A DNA stretch of 35,926 nt, taken from Flemingiibacterium sp045586505. Its GTDB lineage: Bacteria; Bacillota; Clostridia; Oscillospirales; CAG-272. The DNA lies in contig JAZNAL010000012.1 in NCBI GenBank assembly GCA_045586505.1, positions 1-35,926 on the forward strand, read 5' to 3'. A program made the position numbers and the translations under genes. How positions within the stretch are numbered: the stretch's first letter is position 1; the number at the start of each line of letters is the position of its first letter. Below the pieces are notes generated by a model. That model saw nothing but the letters and a program-made list of their open reading frames with translations. It ran no database searches and was not told the origin of the DNA. Positions 1 to 8,365 of the stretch are shown piece after piece.

Positions 1-13
1 CTTAAAATTATGT

Positions 14-1705
14 TTATTTTTCATTTATCATCTCACGGGCTGTTTCAACAAGCTTGTCGGTTATGTTGATGCCGCCCATGATTCGTGCAACTTCATTTAC
101 TCTGCCTTCAAGGCTGAGCGGGGTTACGGAGGTTGAAACCCTTCCCTCCGATTCGCGTTTTGCGATAAGGTAATGATTCTCCGCCCTCGCCGCGATCTGC
201 GCTGAGTGGGTGACACACAGCACCTGACCGCCAAGCCTTGCGAGATCACGCAACTTGATGCCGATCTTTTCCGAGGTCTTGCCCGACACACCGGTATCCA
301 CCTCGTCAAATATCAGCGTCCCCGGCGAATCCTTCTCGGTAAGCACTGTCTTGATAGCAAGCATTATTCTTGAAAGCTCACCGCCCGAAGCGATCTTCGC
401 AAGGGGTTTTTCCGGTTCGCCCTTGTTGGTTGATATAAGGAATTCCACATCGTCAACGCCGCGTCGGGCGTATCCGGCGCCTCCGTCGGCTTCCACGCGA
501 TGCCCGATACCCACCGAAAAGCTGACGCCGCCCATTTCGAGATAGGAAAGCTCTCGAACGATCTCGGCTTCAAGCCTCGTTGCCGCCTCCCTACGCTTTT
601 CTGAAAGCTCACGCGCCTGCACCGACATTACGGCAAGCAGTCTCTCCCGTTCATCGGTCGCTTCTGCTAATTTTTCCTCAGAAAGCTCTATAGATTCCAG
701 CTGTGCCTTTGCATCCTCAAGAAACGCCAGCACTTCAGGTACCGTATCGCCATATTTGCGCTCAATGCGGGAGATGCGGTCGAGTCTCGTCTCAACACGG
801 TCAAGCTCCGCCGTGGGGTCATCACTTTCGCCATCCCGGAGCGCATCCACGGTAAGCGCAATATCTTCAAGCTCATAAGTTATGGCATCAAGCCGCGATA
901 TGAGCGAGTCCGCGTCCTTCATTACAGGCGCCAGCGAGTCAAGTGCCCTGCCCGCCTTTTTCACCTTGTCAAGCGCCGCTGTACCCTTTTCGTTTCGGTA
1001 AAGCAGCGAGTAGATGGTATCCGAAAGCTGTGCGATCTTTTCGCTGTTCTGCAGCTTGGTACGCCGCGCAAGCAGCTTTTCCTCCTCATCGGGCTTAAGT
1101 TTCGCCGCTTCGATCTCGCTTATCTGATACTTAAGAAATTCCAGCTTCTGCGCCTTTTCGCGCTCGCCTGCGGTAAGCTCGGCAATGAGCCGGTTCAATT
1201 CACAGTACCGCTCATAGCTTTTCTGATACTCCGCAAGCAGCACCTCAACATCTGCAAACTCATCCAGGTAGATAATGTGATTTTCGGGCATCAGAAGCGC
1301 CATATTGTCATGCTGACCGTGTATTCCTATAAGATGCTTCATCGCCTCACGCTGAAGCGACAGCGGTATCGTGCGTCCGTTTACCCTCGCCGTGGATTTT
1401 CCCGCCACGGTAAGTGTGCGCTCAAACATCACCATTCCATCCTCGTCGGTGGGTATACCCAACCCATCAAGCGCCGCGCTTGCGTGGTCAGACAGCTCAC
1501 CGAACACCGCCGACACCCGTGCGGTATCCTCACCGCTCCGTATCAGCTCCCGCGACTGCTTTGCGCCGCATATTAAGTTAATGCTGTCGATTATGATGGA
1601 TTTACCCGCGCCGGTCTCACCGGTAAGCACGGTGAACCCGCTCTTAAAATCTATACTTGCGGACTTTATGACCGCGATATTTTCTATATGAAGTGAGTAC
1701 AGCAA
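14..1705 (-). CDS. recN: DNA repair protein RecN
   Basis: RecN is a cytoplasmic SMC-like ATPase that acts early in double-strand break repair and recombination. The 563-residue product has the usual family length. It shows an N-terminal Walker A motif (GETGAGKS, about residues 29-36) in the characteristic context beginning MLYSLHIENIAV. A central glutamate- and lysine-rich coiled-coil arm spans about residues 150-370. The C-terminal half carries an ABC-type signature region (ASGGELSRIMLA) followed by a Walker B segment (LIFDEVDTGVSG). It is the last visible gene of the nusB-to-recN operon, 32 bases after argR, and recN following argR is a conserved Firmicutes order. The gene is complete; the first 13 bases of the window lie downstream of its stop codon. 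Confidence 0.97.
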   Translation of the reverse strand: MLYSLHIENIAVIKSASIDFKSGFTVLTGETGAGKSIIIDSINLICGAKQSRELIRSGEDTARVSAVFGELSDHASAALDGLGIPTDEDGMVMFERTLTVAGKSTARVNGRTIPLSLQREAMKHLIGIHGQHDNMALLMPENHIIYLDEFADVEVLLAEYQKSYERYCELNRLIAELTAGEREKAQKLEFLKYQISEIEAAKLKPDEEEKLLARRTKLQNSEKIAQLSDTIYSLLYRNEKGTAALDKVKKAGRALDSLAPVMKDADSLISRLDAITYELEDIALTVDALRDGESDDPTAELDRVETRLDRISRIERKYGDTVPEVLAFLEDAKAQLESIELSEEKLAEATDERERLLAVMSVQARELSEKRREAATRLEAEIVRELSYLEMGGVSFSVGIGHRVEADGGAGYARRGVDDVEFLISTNKGEPEKPLAKIASGGELSRIMLAIKTVLTEKDSPGTLIFDEVDTGVSGKTSEKIGIKLRDLARLGGQVLCVTHSAQIAARAENHYLIAKRESEGRVSTSVTPLSLEGRVNEVARIMGGINITDKLVETAREMINEK

Positions 1706-1737
1706 GGTATCACCGCCTTTCCACGGAAAAGTTTATT

Positions 1738-2190
1738 CTACCCGTTTACTATCTCCGAAAGCTCCTCGCAAAGCGACTGCGCCGCCTCGTTTGTGCGCAT
1801 AACGATGATTATGGTATCGTCGCCCGCGACGCTTCCCACAATATCAGCCCGTCCCATGGAATCAATGGCTGCCGCCGCGCCCTGCGCCATACCTGCACAG
1901 GTCTTGACCACCGCAATATTGTTGGCGCGGTCCACGCTCTCCACGGTTTCGATCAGCAGATTCTTTGCCTTTGTGCTGATTCCGTTATCCTCGGCGCGGG
2001 GCATGGCGTAAAAGTACTTTCCGCCCGCACCTGCGATTTTCACGAGCTTAAGCTCGCGTATATCACGCGAGATCGTTGCCTGTGTGACCATATATCCCCT
2101 CTCGCGCAGGCACTCCGAGAGCTCCTCCTGCGTTTCGATGCGATTTTCACCAATAAGCGCAATTATTTCCGCCTGACGATTGTATTTCAT
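1738..2190 (-). CDS. argR: Arginine repressor ArgR
   Basis: ArgR is an arginine-sensing hexameric transcription factor controlling arginine biosynthesis and catabolism. The 150-residue protein has the expected two-domain build. The N-terminal winged helix-turn-helix (about residues 1-65) includes the family motif QATISRDIRELKLVK. The C-terminal oligomerisation and arginine-binding domain ends with GSVAGDDTIIIVM, matching the GDDT arginine-site motif. It starts 17 bases after the nadK stop and precedes recN, as in many Firmicutes. A carbamoyl-phosphate synthetase operon in the same window (21680-26840) is a plausible target, but no convincing ARG box was established there. Confidence 0.96.
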   Translation of the reverse strand: MKYNRQAEIIALIGENRIETQEELSECLRERGYMVTQATISRDIRELKLVKIAGAGGKYFYAMPRAEDNGISTKAKNLLIETVESVDRANNIAVVKTCAGMAQGAAAAIDSMGRADIVGSVAGDDTIIIVMRTNEAAQSLCEELSEIVNG

Positions 2191-2207
2191 GCTTCCTCCA
2201 ACCTTTA

Positions 2208-3068
2208 TCAGTGTCTGTCCGCCATTTTATGGCGCAGAACCTCGTAAAATCCGCCTTCCTTGAGCCTTATAAAGCTGACTGTCTCGCGAGAACGGCGTAT
2301 AGTCACCGACTCTCCGAATGCAAGCGGACGCACCTCGCATCCGTCAACGTTTATGTATAATTTTTCTTCCCGAAGCGTGACGTTTTTCATCTTGAGCTCC
2401 GATTCTGCCGAGAACACAAGCGGTGTGGCATTAAGCGAATGTGAGCATATGGGCGTTATAAGCATCGCATCCATACGCGGATCCACCACCGCTCCCCCAG
2501 CCGACATGGAATATGCCGTGGAACCGGTAGGAGTTGCCGCAATGAGTCCGTCTGAACGGTAGCTGTTGACGTGCTTGCCGTCGCAGTACAGTTCGATCTC
2601 GACGATGCGGAAAATGGACGCACCGCCCACTACCGCTTCATTGAGCGCAAACAGTTGCTCGCCTCCCACATCGGCTTCCAGCATCATACGGCGCTCCACC
2701 TTGTATTCTCCGCTTTCCAGTCGCCCTAACATATGAAGCTCGTCAAGTTCAATCTCCGCCATGTATCCGATGCGGCCGAGGTTGATGCCAAGAAGCGGTA
2801 TCCCACCAATGGCACATTGACGTGCCGCCTTGAGTATCGTACCGTCACCGCCGAGCACGATCATAATTTCGGGCTTTTTAAACAGTATGTCATCATCGGC
2901 AAACTCAATCCGCGCACAGGCTTTTTCTCCCCAAGCGGCTTCAAGCTCTTCTTTGAGCGAGCAGTGCATTAACACCGCAGTCTCGGGCGAAAGTGCATCA
3001 ATCACCCTTCGGGTGCCGAGAAAATCCGCATCGTTTTCGATGCCCCGATATATTCCGATAGTTTTCAA
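2208..3068 (-). CDS. nadK: NAD kinase
   Basis: NAD kinase phosphorylates NAD to NADP using ATP and supplies the cell's NADP pool. The 286-residue protein carries the diagnostic GGDGT nucleotide-binding motif (LGGDGTILKAAR, about residue 73). It also has the segment GINLGRIGYMAE, the LNEAVVG motif, and the conserved TPTGSTAYSMSAGG loop near residue 180. Length and motif order fit bacterial PpnK enzymes. The gene lies between tlyA and argR with short gaps (33 and 17 bases), consistent with one transcript. No odd features were seen. Confidence 0.96.
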   Translation of the reverse strand: MKTIGIYRGIENDADFLGTRRVIDALSPETAVLMHCSLKEELEAAWGEKACARIEFADDDILFKKPEIMIVLGGDGTILKAARQCAIGGIPLLGINLGRIGYMAEIELDELHMLGRLESGEYKVERRMMLEADVGGEQLFALNEAVVGGASIFRIVEIELYCDGKHVNSYRSDGLIAATPTGSTAYSMSAGGAVVDPRMDAMLITPICSHSLNATPLVFSAESELKMKNVTLREEKLYINVDGCEVRPLAFGESVTIRRSRETVSFIRLKEGGFYEVLRHKMADRH

Positions 3069-3101
3069 AAAATCACAACCTTATTTGGTATGGAAGTACG
3101 A

Positions 3102-3872
3102 TCATGTCTCAAACACGATCTTTTTTATCTGTCCTCTGTCAAAACCGCCTACACTGTCAAATCCCGCTAAATATTCACGGTTGCCGTCACCGCCGCATAT
3201 CGGCGATGCGGTAAGTCCAAAGCAGTGAAGTCCCACAGTCTCTGCAAAGTCAAGCACATGGGTAATAACCTCGACATGAACACTACGGTTCTTAACGATC
3301 CCGTTTTTTCCGATATTTGCCCGTCCCGCTTCAAACTGCGGCTTAATAAGCGCTATGAATCGCCCGCCCTCAGAGAGCAGTCCGGCCGCCGCAGGCAGAA
3401 TGAGCGTCAGCGAGATAAACGAAACATCGCAAACCGCAAGCTCGCATTTCCCGCCGATATCGTCGGGAGTAAGATATCGCGCGTTGACACCTTCAAAGGA
3501 CCTCACACGCGTATCCGATAAAAGCGATGGATCAAGCTGTGAGCGTCCCACATCCACACATCGAACATGAGCCACCCCGCGCTGCAGGAGGCAATCGGTA
3601 AAGCCTCCCGTGGAAGCCCCGATGTCAACGCAGTCAAAGTCTGTCACATCCACAGCAAACGCATCAAGCGCCCGCTCAAGCTTTAGTCCGCCGCGGCTGA
3701 CGTATCGGAGGGTCTCACCGATAATACGCACAGCACTGTCGTCACCTGCTTCGGCGGAGGGCTTTGTAACAATCCTTCCGTCAAGCTCAACTATTCCATC
3801 GTCGACCATCCGCTTTGCCGCCTCACGGCTTTTGGCAAGCCCGCGCTCGTATAACAGCTTATCTATACGCAT
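3102..3872 (-). CDS. tlyA: TlyA family RNA methyltransferase (S4 plus FtsJ-like domains)
   Basis: The TlyA/YqxC family couples an S4 RNA-binding domain to a Rossmann-fold methyltransferase; characterised members 2'-O-methylate rRNA. The 256-residue protein begins with the S4 domain (MRIDKLLYERGLAKSREAA, to about residue 60) and the conserved linker YVSRGGLKLERAL. The SAM-binding motif is DIGASTGGFTDCLL (about residue 82), followed by CDVSFISL and LIKPQFEAG. The family is sometimes annotated as haemolysin, but RNA methylation is the better supported role. It sits 3 bases after the PAP2 gene. In many clostridia dxs lies just upstream of tlyA; here it does not. Confidence 0.94.
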   Translation of the reverse strand: MRIDKLLYERGLAKSREAAKRMVDDGIVELDGRIVTKPSAEAGDDSAVRIIGETLRYVSRGGLKLERALDAFAVDVTDFDCVDIGASTGGFTDCLLQRGVAHVRCVDVGRSQLDPSLLSDTRVRSFEGVNARYLTPDDIGGKCELAVCDVSFISLTLILPAAAGLLSEGGRFIALIKPQFEAGRANIGKNGIVKNRSVHVEVITHVLDFAETVGLHCFGLTASPICGGDGNREYLAGFDSVGGFDRGQIKKIVFET

Positions 3873-3875
3873 AGC

Positions 3876-4328
3876 TTAAAACACCGGCACAAGCAGAGGT
3901 ATCGCTATGCCGAGCAGTGAGCCCATGATGACCTGCAGAGGAGTATGACCGATAAGCTCCTTTAAGTTTTTGTCAAGATATTTAGTATCGCCAACCGAGA
4001 TGTCGCGAACAATACGATTCAATACCTTCGCCTGCTCACCTGCCGCACGGCGTACGCCCGCCGCATCGTACATTACGATAAATGCAAGTATAAACGCCAG
4101 GGCAAATTCCACAGAACCCGTTCCAGACATCCTCGCGGTTGCCACCACAAGCGAGCTGACAGTCGCCGAGTGTGAGCTTGGCATACCGCCCGATGACATC
4201 AGTACAGCGAAATTAAAGCTGTGATGACGCGCAATATAGGTGGCACACTTTATAAACTGCGCTCCGAACCAACCGATAAATGCGCAGACCAAAACATAAT
4301 TCGTAAAAAATCCTATAACGTAGTCCAT
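3876..4328 (-). CDS. Divergent PAP2 family membrane protein (YuiD-like)
   Basis: This 150-residue integral membrane protein has the features of the divergent PAP2 (acid phosphatase/vanadium haloperoxidase-related) family. The conserved segment SSGGMPSSHSATVSSLV lies near residues 45-60, with hydrophobic segments at about 5-25, 80-100 and the C-terminal end (LLGIAIPLLVPVF). Another family-typical stretch is YDAAGVRRAAGEQAKVLN. Relatives act on, or are proposed to act on, lipid or isoprenoid phosphates, but the substrate of this subfamily is not established. Its ATG directly follows the ispA stop with no gap, so the two are probably co-translated. A role in prenyl-phosphate or undecaprenyl-phosphate handling is therefore plausible, but only inferred. 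Confidence 0.9.
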   Translation of the reverse strand: MDYVIGFFTNYVLVCAFIGWFGAQFIKCATYIARHHSFNFAVLMSSGGMPSSHSATVSSLVVATARMSGTGSVEFALAFILAFIVMYDAAGVRRAAGEQAKVLNRIVRDISVGDTKYLDKNLKELIGHTPLQVIMGSLLGIAIPLLVPVF

Positions 4329-5240
4329 TTATTTTTTCCTTGTCAGTAAGTAATCCGCAAGGGCGCAGAGTATCTCCGAGCCTTCATACGCCGATACCGC
4401 CGCCTTTGCGTCATCCGTGAGCTTTTCTGCATATGCATAGGCTTTTTCCATGCTCATCAAAGTAACAAATGTGGTCTTGCCGCTGTCCTTATCACTGCCG
4501 ATCGGCTTACCGAGCACGCTTTCGTCTCCGGCGACATCGAGAATATCGTCGATGACCTGAAATGCCCTTCCGATACCCAAAGCATAATGTTCCGCCGCCT
4601 CGCACAGTTTTTCCGAAGCGCCGCCCGCATAACAACCGAGCAGTGACGCACATCTTATAAGCTCACCCGTTTTAAGGGACTGCAAACGTTCCAGCGTTTC
4701 AAGATCGAACGCTTCGTTCTCTCCAATAAGATCCAGCACCTGCCCGCCGATCATGCCGTCCGCACCCGCACATTTTGACAAAAGCGCCACCGCGCGGCAG
4801 TTAGTCTCAGGGGAGGCATACGCATTGGACGCCGCCACACCAAAGGAGCGCGTCAGAAGTGCATCTCCCGCAAGCAGAGCGTTCGCCTCGCCGAATTTTT
4901 TGTGGCTCGTAGGCTTACCGCGCCGCATATCGTCGTTGTCCATGCAGGGAAGGTCGTCATGTATCAGCGAATATGTGTGAATCATTTCAAGCGCGCACGC
5001 ATACGGAAGCGCGGCTTCGTATGCACGCTGTGGATCCGCGCCGCTTTCGCTTGCGGAAAGCAGGGCGAACTGGAGCACCAAAAACGGTCTCAGACGCTTT
5101 CCGCCGCCAAGCAGGCTGTAGCGCATCGCTTCGTAAATGACACCAAACCTCGGGTCATCTCCAGCCGAATACTCGGCAAGGACTGTTTCAACCGCCGCCG
5201 CGCCCACAGATAACAGCTTTTCTATATCGACGGAACTCAT
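4329..5240 (-). CDS. ispA: Polyprenyl (farnesyl/geranylgeranyl) diphosphate synthase
   Basis: The enzyme condenses dimethylallyl and isopentenyl diphosphates into farnesyl-length prenyl diphosphates for undecaprenyl phosphate and quinone synthesis. The first aspartate-rich motif is DDLPCMDNDDMRRGKPT and the second is FQVIDDILDVAGD. The lysine-rich stretch KPIGSDKDSGKTT is also present. The chosen start (MSSVDIEK) gives 303 residues, the usual family size. It overlaps the xseB stop as ATGA and has an AGGAGGG ribosome-binding site just upstream. A longer in-frame opening to 5348 exists, but its extra 36 residues look like read-through of xseB DNA. Ordering after xseA-xseB is classic. Confidence 0.95.
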   Translation of the reverse strand: MSSVDIEKLLSVGAAAVETVLAEYSAGDDPRFGVIYEAMRYSLLGGGKRLRPFLVLQFALLSASESGADPQRAYEAALPYACALEMIHTYSLIHDDLPCMDNDDMRRGKPTSHKKFGEANALLAGDALLTRSFGVAASNAYASPETNCRAVALLSKCAGADGMIGGQVLDLIGENEAFDLETLERLQSLKTGELIRCASLLGCYAGGASEKLCEAAEHYALGIGRAFQVIDDILDVAGDESVLGKPIGSDKDSGKTTFVTLMSMEKAYAYAEKLTDDAKAAVSAYEGSEILCALADYLLTRKK

Positions 5241-5485
5241 TTTCCGCCCTCCTGAATGGGAGCGAAATCCTGCTCCACTGCGCTTCCGTCCTCTCCGCGC
5301 ACAAGTATCTTGACTCTCTGTTCGGCACCATCTAGCTTTGCTGAGCACAGCTTGACAAGCTTAACGCCCTCCTCAAAGAGCGCCAGCGATTCATCAAGAG
5401 GTGCCTCACCGCCGTCAAGGGCGCGTACTATCTCTTCAAGTCTCGCAAGTGCCTGCTCGAATCCAGGCTCTTTACTATTTTCCAT
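5237..5485 (-). CDS. xseB: Exodeoxyribonuclease VII small subunit
   Basis: XseB is the small helical subunit that assembles in several copies on XseA to form exonuclease VII, which degrades single-stranded DNA. The 82-residue product shows the family pattern: FEQALARLEEIVRALDGGE, then PLDESLALFEEGVKLVK, then a helix ending with KLDGAEQRVKIL. The gene follows xseA after 3 bases and overlaps ispA by 4 bases (ATGA), so translational coupling in both directions is likely. The acidic tail after the core (about residues 62-82) is normal for the family. Confidence 0.95.
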   Translation of the reverse strand: MENSKEPGFEQALARLEEIVRALDGGEAPLDESLALFEEGVKLVKLCSAKLDGAEQRVKILVRGEDGSAVEQDFAPIQEGGK

Positions 5486-5488
5486 AAA

Positions 5489-6730
5489 CTACTCCTTTTT
5501 ATCGGGTGCGACCTCTATCGCCTCACCGAGCACACTGCCGTCGGTGGTACGGAATTTGAAGCGGTCGCCTTTTTTTATCTGCTTCGTACTCTTTATAAGC
5601 TTTCCCGAATCGTCAAACACCGCCGAGTATCCTCGCGAGATGACCGACATGGGATTAAGTGCCTCAAGCGATGCCGTGAGGGATGCAAATCTGCCGCGCT
5701 TATTTGTAAGCGAAAGCTTCATCTCCTGTTCCATGCGGCTTGCCAGCGAAAGAAGTACCATTCGCTTATCGTCGATGAAATTCTGCGGCGAGGTCAGCGC
5801 ACGGCTCTTAGCAAGCTGCGAAAGCTGAGTCTGTCGCATACCGATACTTTTCGTAAGCGCCAGCTCCATGTGACCCACGATATTGTTTATCTTTCGAAGC
5901 AGCTCCGCAGTGTCGGGCACCGCAAGCTCAGCCGCCGCCGAAGGAGTGGGAGCGCGTACATCCGCCGCAAAGTCGCAGATGGTGAAATCCGTTTCATGTC
6001 CCACCGCGCTGATGACGGGTATGGTACTCGCCGCTACTGTGCGGGCAAGCGCTTCATCGTTGAACGCCCACAAGTCCTCAATGGAACCGCCGCCGCGTCC
6101 GATGATTATTACATCAACACTGCATGCGGCATTGAAATAATTGACACCGCTAATAAGCTGTGACGGCGCATCGGGACCTTGCACAAGTGACGGGAACAGG
6201 ATCAGCTTCGCATAAGGGAATCTGCGCCTTGTGATATTTATCATATCCCGCACCGCGGCTCCCGTGGGAGAGGTGATAATACCGATACGTGTGGGTATCT
6301 TCGGTATCGGGCGCTTCCTTGAGGGAGCGAATAAGCCCTCCGCCTCAAGCTTGCGCTTTAACTGCTCGAAGGCGATATACAGACTGCCCACACCGTCTGG
6401 CTCCATCGCTTCCACATAGATCTGGTACTGTCCGTCCCGCACAAACGCCGATACGCGTCCGCGAACGATAACCTTCATGCCGTTTTCGGGCAAAAATTTC
6501 AGCTTCGCCGCCGCGCTTTTAAACATAACCGCGCGGATAAGACTGTCGGGATCCTTGATGGTAAAATAAAAGTGTCCCGTTTTATAGTGATTTGTGAAAT
6601 TCGATATCTCGCCTTTCACCCATACGTTTGCGAGGATACGGTCGCCGTCGATGATCTGCTTGATGTACGCATTAAGCTGTGCGACAGTCAACTCCGCACG
6701 GTCTTTGTTCTCCGTCTCGGGAGTTATCAT
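5489..6730 (-). CDS. xseA: Exodeoxyribonuclease VII large subunit
   Basis: XseA is the catalytic subunit of exonuclease VII. The N-terminal OB-fold starts with LTVAQLNAYIKQI and includes NVWVKGEISNF. The catalytic core shows RIGIITSPTGAAVRDM, IIGRGGGSIEDLWAFNDE and VGHETDFTICDFAADVRAPT. A helical C-terminal part ends near SRGYSAVF. With the start at 6730 the protein is 413 residues and its ATG overlaps the stop of the preceding gene as ATGA. An alternative in-frame ATG at 6754 follows a GGAGGAAGG sequence and would add 8 residues; which is used cannot be settled here. The longer opening to 6775 is unlikely. Confidence 0.95.
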   Translation of the reverse strand: MITPETENKDRAELTVAQLNAYIKQIIDGDRILANVWVKGEISNFTNHYKTGHFYFTIKDPDSLIRAVMFKSAAAKLKFLPENGMKVIVRGRVSAFVRDGQYQIYVEAMEPDGVGSLYIAFEQLKRKLEAEGLFAPSRKRPIPKIPTRIGIITSPTGAAVRDMINITRRRFPYAKLILFPSLVQGPDAPSQLISGVNYFNAACSVDVIIIGRGGGSIEDLWAFNDEALARTVAASTIPVISAVGHETDFTICDFAADVRAPTPSAAAELAVPDTAELLRKINNIVGHMELALTKSIGMRQTQLSQLAKSRALTSPQNFIDDKRMVLLSLASRMEQEMKLSLTNKRGRFASLTASLEALNPMSVISRGYSAVFDDSGKLIKSTKQIKKGDRFKFRTTDGSVLGEAIEVAPDKKE

Positions 6731-7698
6731 GATTTGTTCTTCCAAAACTCCCATCCTTCCTCCGCCGCGGCACATAAAAGCGCACAGCCTGCGGCATTGT
6801 CGCTTGAAAACTTGGGCTCAGCGAATCTTGCGTCGAATCCCCTGCGGGATATCATATCCTTGATTATGGAGTTGCTCATGACGCCGCCTGCATAGAGTAC
6901 GGGGATATCCGCACCGTCAAGAGCATTCTTTGTAAGCTCAATAAGCGTACGCGCGATAAAATCAAGCACATATGCGGCAACAAATTCGCGGCTTTTTCCC
7001 TCAGAAATCAGCTTTGCAGCTTTATTTTCAACGCCGGAAAGGTTGCATTCACACCCCTTAACCGACAGCTTGGGCTTTGCTAGCGGCTCGGTGTTGGCAA
7101 GCGCCAGCTCCTCAAGCTTCGGACCGCAGGGGAACCCAAGTCCCATGGCAACGCCCACGCGGTCGATGCACTGTCCCGCGTTAAGATCAAGCGTACCGCC
7201 TAACTTTTCGATATCGAAGCCCACGTCCGCCTTCGGTTTTACGCGGAGCAATTCCGTAGTGCCGCCCGATACGTGGAACGCGATAAACTCCCGTGTCAAC
7301 AGATCGGGGGATCCGCTGGACCATACCGCCGCCATAACGTGACCCGCCTGGTGCGAGAAACGGTAAAGCGGCTTCTTTACTGCACTTGCAAGAGTTGATG
7401 CCGCCGCCTCGCCCGAGAGAAAGCATGGCATATACGAGCCTTCGTTATCTCTCGGTGTCGCAGACACTCCGACGGCACGCAGCGCCTCGGGTTCAATATC
7501 ACAAAGTGCCTCGGCGGTGACCGACGGCAGATTCTTGATATGTGCAAATACCGCATCGCTTTGCCTTAGGCCGCGCTCTCCCTCGGATACACCAAGCAGC
7601 TGCTTCACATTGGAATAAAAACAGCATTCCCCCGCTTCAAAAAGCGCGCAGGAGGTGGTGTAATTGGAGGTGTCGATGCCTATATAAAAGCGTTTCAT
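6727..7698 (-). CDS. TsaD/Kae1 (peptidase M22) family paralog
   Basis: This 323-residue protein belongs to the ASKHA-fold TsaD/Kae1/YgjD family (MEROPS M22), whose main member makes the t6A tRNA modification. It opens with IGIDTSNYTTSC, close to the TsaD start. It has the metal-binding pair HQAGH (about residue 115) and a C-terminal SSDNAAGCAL segment equivalent to the DNAA metal site. Two usual TsaD blocks are altered: SGGTTEL in place of SGGHT, and GGTLDLNAGQCIDRV in place of the DDAAGEAFDK block. It is therefore probably a paralog, not the main TsaD, and its reaction is unknown. It starts on the last base of the nusB stop (TAATG) and its stop overlaps xseA. Upstream ATG at 7713 is less likely. 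Confidence 0.85.
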   Translation of the reverse strand: MKRFYIGIDTSNYTTSCALFEAGECCFYSNVKQLLGVSEGERGLRQSDAVFAHIKNLPSVTAEALCDIEPEALRAVGVSATPRDNEGSYMPCFLSGEAAASTLASAVKKPLYRFSHQAGHVMAAVWSSGSPDLLTREFIAFHVSGGTTELLRVKPKADVGFDIEKLGGTLDLNAGQCIDRVGVAMGLGFPCGPKLEELALANTEPLAKPKLSVKGCECNLSGVENKAAKLISEGKSREFVAAYVLDFIARTLIELTKNALDGADIPVLYAGGVMSNSIIKDMISRRGFDARFAEPKFSSDNAAGCALLCAAAEEGWEFWKNKS

Positions 7699-8150
7699 TA
7701 TGTGAGGTCGCACTCGCGGTCGGGAAGCTCGTGCGAGATGGTGTTAAGTACGCCGTTAACGAATGCGGGAGCACTATCTTCGTCGTACTTCTTGGCAAGT
7801 TCTACCGCTTCATTGAGCGCAACGCGCTTCGGAACGTCACTGACGCTTGTCATCTCATAAACGCACAGGCGCATTATCGAAAGCGTTACCTTGGCAAGGC
7901 GAGTAAGCGCCCAACCGGTCGCCGCCGCCGAGATCTTTTCGTCGATATCGGCATGACTGTCCATAATTCCAAAAAACACGTCGTGAACATAGTCGATCTG
8001 ATCGCCGAATTCAATCTCGGCGTTTTCAAGCTCAAGCGCATAGAATGTATCCGCCGCTTCCTCGGGAGAAAATGCTTTTGCAAAAAGGAGCGCGAACACG
8101 TATTCACGAGCCGAGGAGCGCGAGATCGGAGCTTTGATGTTTTCTTCCAT
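7698..8150 (-). CDS. nusB: Transcription antitermination factor NusB
   Basis: NusB binds BoxA RNA with S10/NusE and supports rRNA antitermination. The 150-residue all-helical protein shows ISRSSAREYVFALLFAKAF at the N-terminus. It ends with PKRVALNEAVELAKKY and the near-invariant FVNGVLNTI segment. It is the first gene of the ten-gene minus-strand operon, downstream of the promoter at 8238-8266. Its stop codon overlaps the start of the TsaD paralog by one base. In other Firmicutes nusB also heads an xseAB-ispA cluster. Confidence 0.94.
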   Translation of the reverse strand: MEENIKAPISRSSAREYVFALLFAKAFSPEEAADTFYALELENAEIEFGDQIDYVHDVFFGIMDSHADIDEKISAAATGWALTRLAKVTLSIMRLCVYEMTSVSDVPKRVALNEAVELAKKYDEDSAPAFVNGVLNTISHELPDRECDLT

Positions 8151-8237
8151 ACAAGACCTCTTTCATATTCCGATGCGACAGCCCACGAGGTGGTGCATTA
8201 TCGCATTATTATACATAGAAATAGTTATACATATTAT

Positions 8238-8266
8238 ATTATACATTTTTTTGCGGCAAAAGTCAA
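8238..8266 (-). promoter_or_regulatory. Sigma-A type promoter of the nusB-recN operon
   Basis: On the minus strand TTGACT (8261-8266) and TATAAT (8238-8243) are separated by exactly 17 bases. The region is very A+T-rich and lies about 90 bases upstream of the nusB start. No other promoter of this quality was seen further down the operon. Confidence 0.8.
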
Positions 8267-8365
8267 TCGTTATGCGGAAATTTATGCACCGAAATCACGT
8301 AATATTTTTTCTTTGTGTGAATATATATTGTATATCTCAGAAATCCACCGATCGGAGGTGTTTCA

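Noticed and set aside
4329..5348. Longer ispA reading frame starting 36 residues upstream
   Set aside because: The extra part lies wholly inside xseB in another frame and has no family resemblance. The ATG at 5240 has a good ribosome-binding site and an ATGA overlap.
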